From: Saccharina japonica
Taxonomy: Eukaryota > Sar > Phaeophyceae > Laminariales > Laminariaceae
Assembly (NCBI GenBank): GCA_008828725.1
Contig: MEHQ01002323.1
Location: forward strand, 353,349-417,348
DNA length: 64,000 nt
Direction of reading: 5' to 3'
Shown here: piece after piece, positions 61,560 through 64,000 of the stretch
How positions within the stretch are numbered: the first letter of the stretch is position 1
Layout of the letters: every line of letters begins with the position of its first letter
Position numbers and translations under genes: made by a program
Notes under the pieces: generated by a model
Databases searched by the model: none
Told to the model about the DNA's origin: nothing
What the model saw: the letters and a program-made list of their open reading frames with translations, nothing else

Positions 61560-62405
61560 GACGACCCCCCCCATACCACTTGCCTGCCTTATTTGCTACA
61601 ACGGTCCACACCGCGGTCTCAACTCCAAACACCAACGGGGAGTGTTCCGTAGGCCCCTCGGTGGCTCGAAACACTCTCAGGTCTTCAACTAAGCATCTCT
61701 GCCAAGTCTTGGCTGTCCGCCCGGTCTCCAGCCCTCCCTACTGGTCATCGTCGCGAACATCGCCCGACTGGGTAGTCGCCTCTTGTTTGGCCGCGCCACG
61801 GTACCCGCAAAAGAAGCGCCCCTGTTTACGGGTGATCGTTTCGATGCTCTCGCAGCGTGCCTTCTCGAGAGCCTTCGCGTACGAGAGGGTGGTGTAGTCG
61901 GTACGTTTTCGGCGCTGGAAGCCGATGATCCGCAGGCAAACTTTGTGGTTCACCGATCGGAGCCCGCCGAAGTTTGGCGCACTGGGAGTCCTCGTGACAC
62001 ATCCATACAGCAGGGTTTCAACCACCTCGGCCTTCAAAATGCGAACTTTCACACTAAGGGAGGCCGTCTCAGATCGTACAACTCCGGGCCGAACCGTTTG
62101 AGGCATGCCCACATGAGACGGATCCGTCGTTCGATTTCGAGCGAGACGTCAGCGTTTTCGTGGATAACGCCGCCAAGGTGAAAAAATTGGCTCGTCTGTC
62201 TATACCTCTGGCCAGCTGCTTCGACCACGAGCGGTGAAAAGCGGATGTCTGGTTCCGTTTTCGTAGCAGCATCGTCTCCGTCTTATGTTCCGATACCGTG
62301 AGGCCTGCTGCTTCAAATACAGTCACGATGACAGTCGTAATTTTAGCAAGTCTTTCCGCCGACTTCGAGACAATCCCTGCGCCATCGGCACACAAAATGC
62401 CCCCT
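61560..62405 (-). pseudogene. 5'-truncated LINE (non-LTR) reverse transcriptase remnant
   Basis: Minus-strand frames read ILCADGAGIVSKSAERLAKI, then GLTVSEHKTETMLLR, RILKAEVVETLLYGCVTRT and LRIIGFQRRKRTDYTTLSY, and later KTWQRCLVEDLRVF in another frame. This order is the C-terminal half of LINE reverse transcriptases, including the thumb and the RMLRAEVLETLLYG region. The catalytic YADD is changed to CADG, and at least two frameshifts are present. Homology stops abruptly near 62405, upstream of which the sequence is unrelated. That fits 5' truncation during insertion. Confidence 0.72.
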
Positions 62406-62610
62406 ATAACAGTACGGCAAATACGTATGTTACCCACCCACTCACCCACCCACCCACGTGCCGGTACTTACTCAAGAACTGTTTGTGCTTTAGTTCGAAA
62501 ACACATCGCATACGTTTAAGTATTACCATACTAAAATTCCCTACAACAAAAACGAAAACAAAATCATACTACTGTACGTAAAACCATACACCTAAAAAAG
62601 CAAAAAACAA

Positions 62611-62686
62611 AGTCCAAAGGTGGGGCTCGAACCACGGACTTGGGGCGTACAGAGTCGAGCGTTCTACCACCGAGCGAAACTACCGG
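62611..62686 (-). other. tRNA-like sequence (pseudo-tRNA or SINE head)
   Basis: The minus strand shows CGCTCGGTGGTAGAACGC (D-arm and A box) and GTGGTTCGAGCCCCAC (T-arm and B box) at tRNA spacing, then runs of T that could end Pol III transcription. No pairing acceptor stem is present and the anticodon arm is poor. It is read as a tRNA pseudogene or the head of a short interspersed element. Confidence 0.4.
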
Positions 62687-63194
62687 GGGGTGACAGTGTT
62701 CCATCCACGGAAAAAACGCCTTCCGTACAAATGGAAACCTAAATAGGGAACACGGAAAAAAACAGGGACGGAAACGCCTCCAATAGTGTTGGATACCCCT
62801 CCCTTCCCGGGGATCCGCCCCCAACCCGGGGAGCGAGCAACCCGTCTCCGGGGGGGCACCTTCCCACGCCCCCCGCTCGCCGAGTTGGACGGCGGCGCCC
62901 GTTCTTTCGCGGGGGGCACTGCTCGTGGCGTGGTCGTGCGGCCGCGGGGGTCAGGTGGCGCTCGCGAGAGCCGGTATTCCGCGGGGCGTACTGAAACAAA
63001 CGGCGATATCAAGAGACGTTTGGACATCGCCACTGCGCAAGCGTATTAAATACTATGGAAGACATCACCAAATACCTGGTAATGAAGTAACGTCAACTAA
63101 CTACAGTAATTGACTTTTGTTCAGCCGCTCACGGGCAAAACATGCTTGTTGGCAAAAATAAATGATACCAAGTACATCTTTATCTCGCTCCCCA

Positions 63195-63350
63195 CTTGGG
63201 GTGCGTCTCGAAAGGGATGCGTGGTCAATGGTCAAATGACTAAGGCAAGTAACAAATGAGTACGCCCCCCCCCCGTCCCGGTATTGTAGGAATGCGAGGG
63301 TCTATGGTCATATGACTACGGCCGTGCACGACATGAGTACCCCCCCCCCA
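63195..63350 (+). repeat. repeat family A, partial copy
   Basis: It carries CTCGAAAGGGATGCGTGGTC, GCAAGTAACAAATGAGTACG with C runs, and GACTACGGCCGTGCACGACA before a second GAGTAC plus poly-C. Confidence 0.75.
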
Positions 63351-63512
63351 CTCGGAGTTCGTACGTGAGTTTGTGCGCCACAAGATGCCGTTGATCGAGT
63401 TGCATGGCTGGGACTCCACCCTATAGGATAGGCCAACTGGTCACGTCTGAACTCCAAATGCAGGCATAACCTACGCCATTCCCTAAGGGAAAGAGGCGAC
63501 GTCACGACAATT

Positions 63513-63770
63513 TTACGACCATGGTGCGGGCATGTCTGACCCCTGAAGCCCCACGATGAACTGGCACGGCCGGCTCGCGCTATACGCAACTGCTCCCGCC
63601 ACTACTATTCCCTCGTGATCTAGATAATCGCTCTTGCCCCTGTCCTTGTTGAGTAATCGTGTCATGGTCTCGACACGTTCCTTGCTGTCCCAGTGTCCAT
63701 CCCCCCCCGCTTCCACGTAGACCGCCCTGAGTTGTTCGACGGTGTTCCGGAAGGGATGCGTTTGGGGCAA
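63513..63770 (-). other. unassigned open frame near right edge
   Basis: A minus-strand frame of 85 codons reads FRNTVEQLRAVYVEAGGDG, WDSKERVETMTRLLNKD, then LDHEGIVVAGAVAY. The composition looks protein-like but no family was recognised. It could be a remnant of a transposon gene whose remainder lies outside the window. Confidence 0.2.
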
Positions 63771-64000
63771 GGATGTGCACGAACGATTGGTTTGCTTTCA
63801 TGGATACTTATGGGACTGTGAACAACAACCATGCCCCCCTCTTCACCATAATCCGCGATTCTGTCCAATATATACCCTGGCTGTACTGTTTCTGATTGTA
63901 GGCGCGAAGACCCGCTGTCGACGCAAGCATAGGTCGAATGCGGCGATACCCTGTTGTGGAGTAGATAGATCAAACGACTAACTATTAATAGTCTCTGTCA

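Larger units (their letters stand above)
62406..64000. other. right-edge region
   Basis: It holds a CACC run (62440-62455), the tRNA-like sequence at 62.6 kb, a GC-rich block at 62.8-63.0 kb, a family A copy at 63.2 kb and the unassigned frame at 63.5-63.8 kb. No intact gene was seen. Confidence 0.4.

Overview
The window is nuclear DNA of a photosynthetic eukaryote, most likely a stramenopile (heterokont) alga and plausibly a brown alga. Three things point there. Two genes encode proteins whose N-termini look like heterokont bipartite plastid pre-sequences (signal peptide, then Ala-Phe at the cleavage site). All genes are cut by GT-AG introns of about 0.7 to 4 kb. A stray AT-rich block encodes a plastid ATP synthase subunit. 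The species call is inference. Exons were assembled by hand from splice sites, reading phase and family resemblance. No similarity search was possible.

Layout. 1-5 kb: 5' half of an ABC1/UbiB-type atypical kinase gene, minus strand, running off the left edge. 5.3-11.4 kb: a complete six-exon peroxiredoxin Q-like gene, plus strand, divergent from the kinase gene across 298 bp. 11.4-17.65 kb: repeat-rich intergenic DNA with a nearly spacer-less palindrome. 17.65-31.1 kb: a WD40 gene of the AAMP/Sqt1 type, plus strand, eight exons, 3' end not found. 32.07-32.63 kb: truncated plastid atpI sequence between an N and homopolymer junk. 35.2-43.0 kb: a gp78/AMFR-like membrane RING-CUE ubiquitin ligase, minus strand, with one of six exons on the wrong strand beside a 135-N gap. 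43.0-49.3 kb: repeats. 49.3-55.3 kb: an intron-containing histone H3 gene, minus strand, encoding exactly 136 residues. 55.3-64 kb: mostly decayed retroelements (one YIDD-type reverse transcriptase relic, one LINE relic) and a tRNA-like sequence.

Introns and spacers are full of small repeats that can be sorted into families by eye. One short element sits in TTAA sites, with three visible empty sites, and two copies are nested in another element. One has ~20-bp inverted ends and clean 4-bp target duplications. One looks Tc1/mariner-like (TA, CAGGACACC ends). One has TATTACGGGGGACC ends. One, with eight copies, ends in poly-C/poly-G. Two short palindromes, TACCWGGTA and CTATTAATAG, are far commoner than chance and were not seen in the exons modelled here. 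The genes have no shared pathway. The divergent kinase and peroxiredoxin are both probably plastid-targeted and could be co-expressed. The atpI block, the misoriented exon, the N gap and the long G runs suggest the assembly is unreliable between about 31 and 44 kb.
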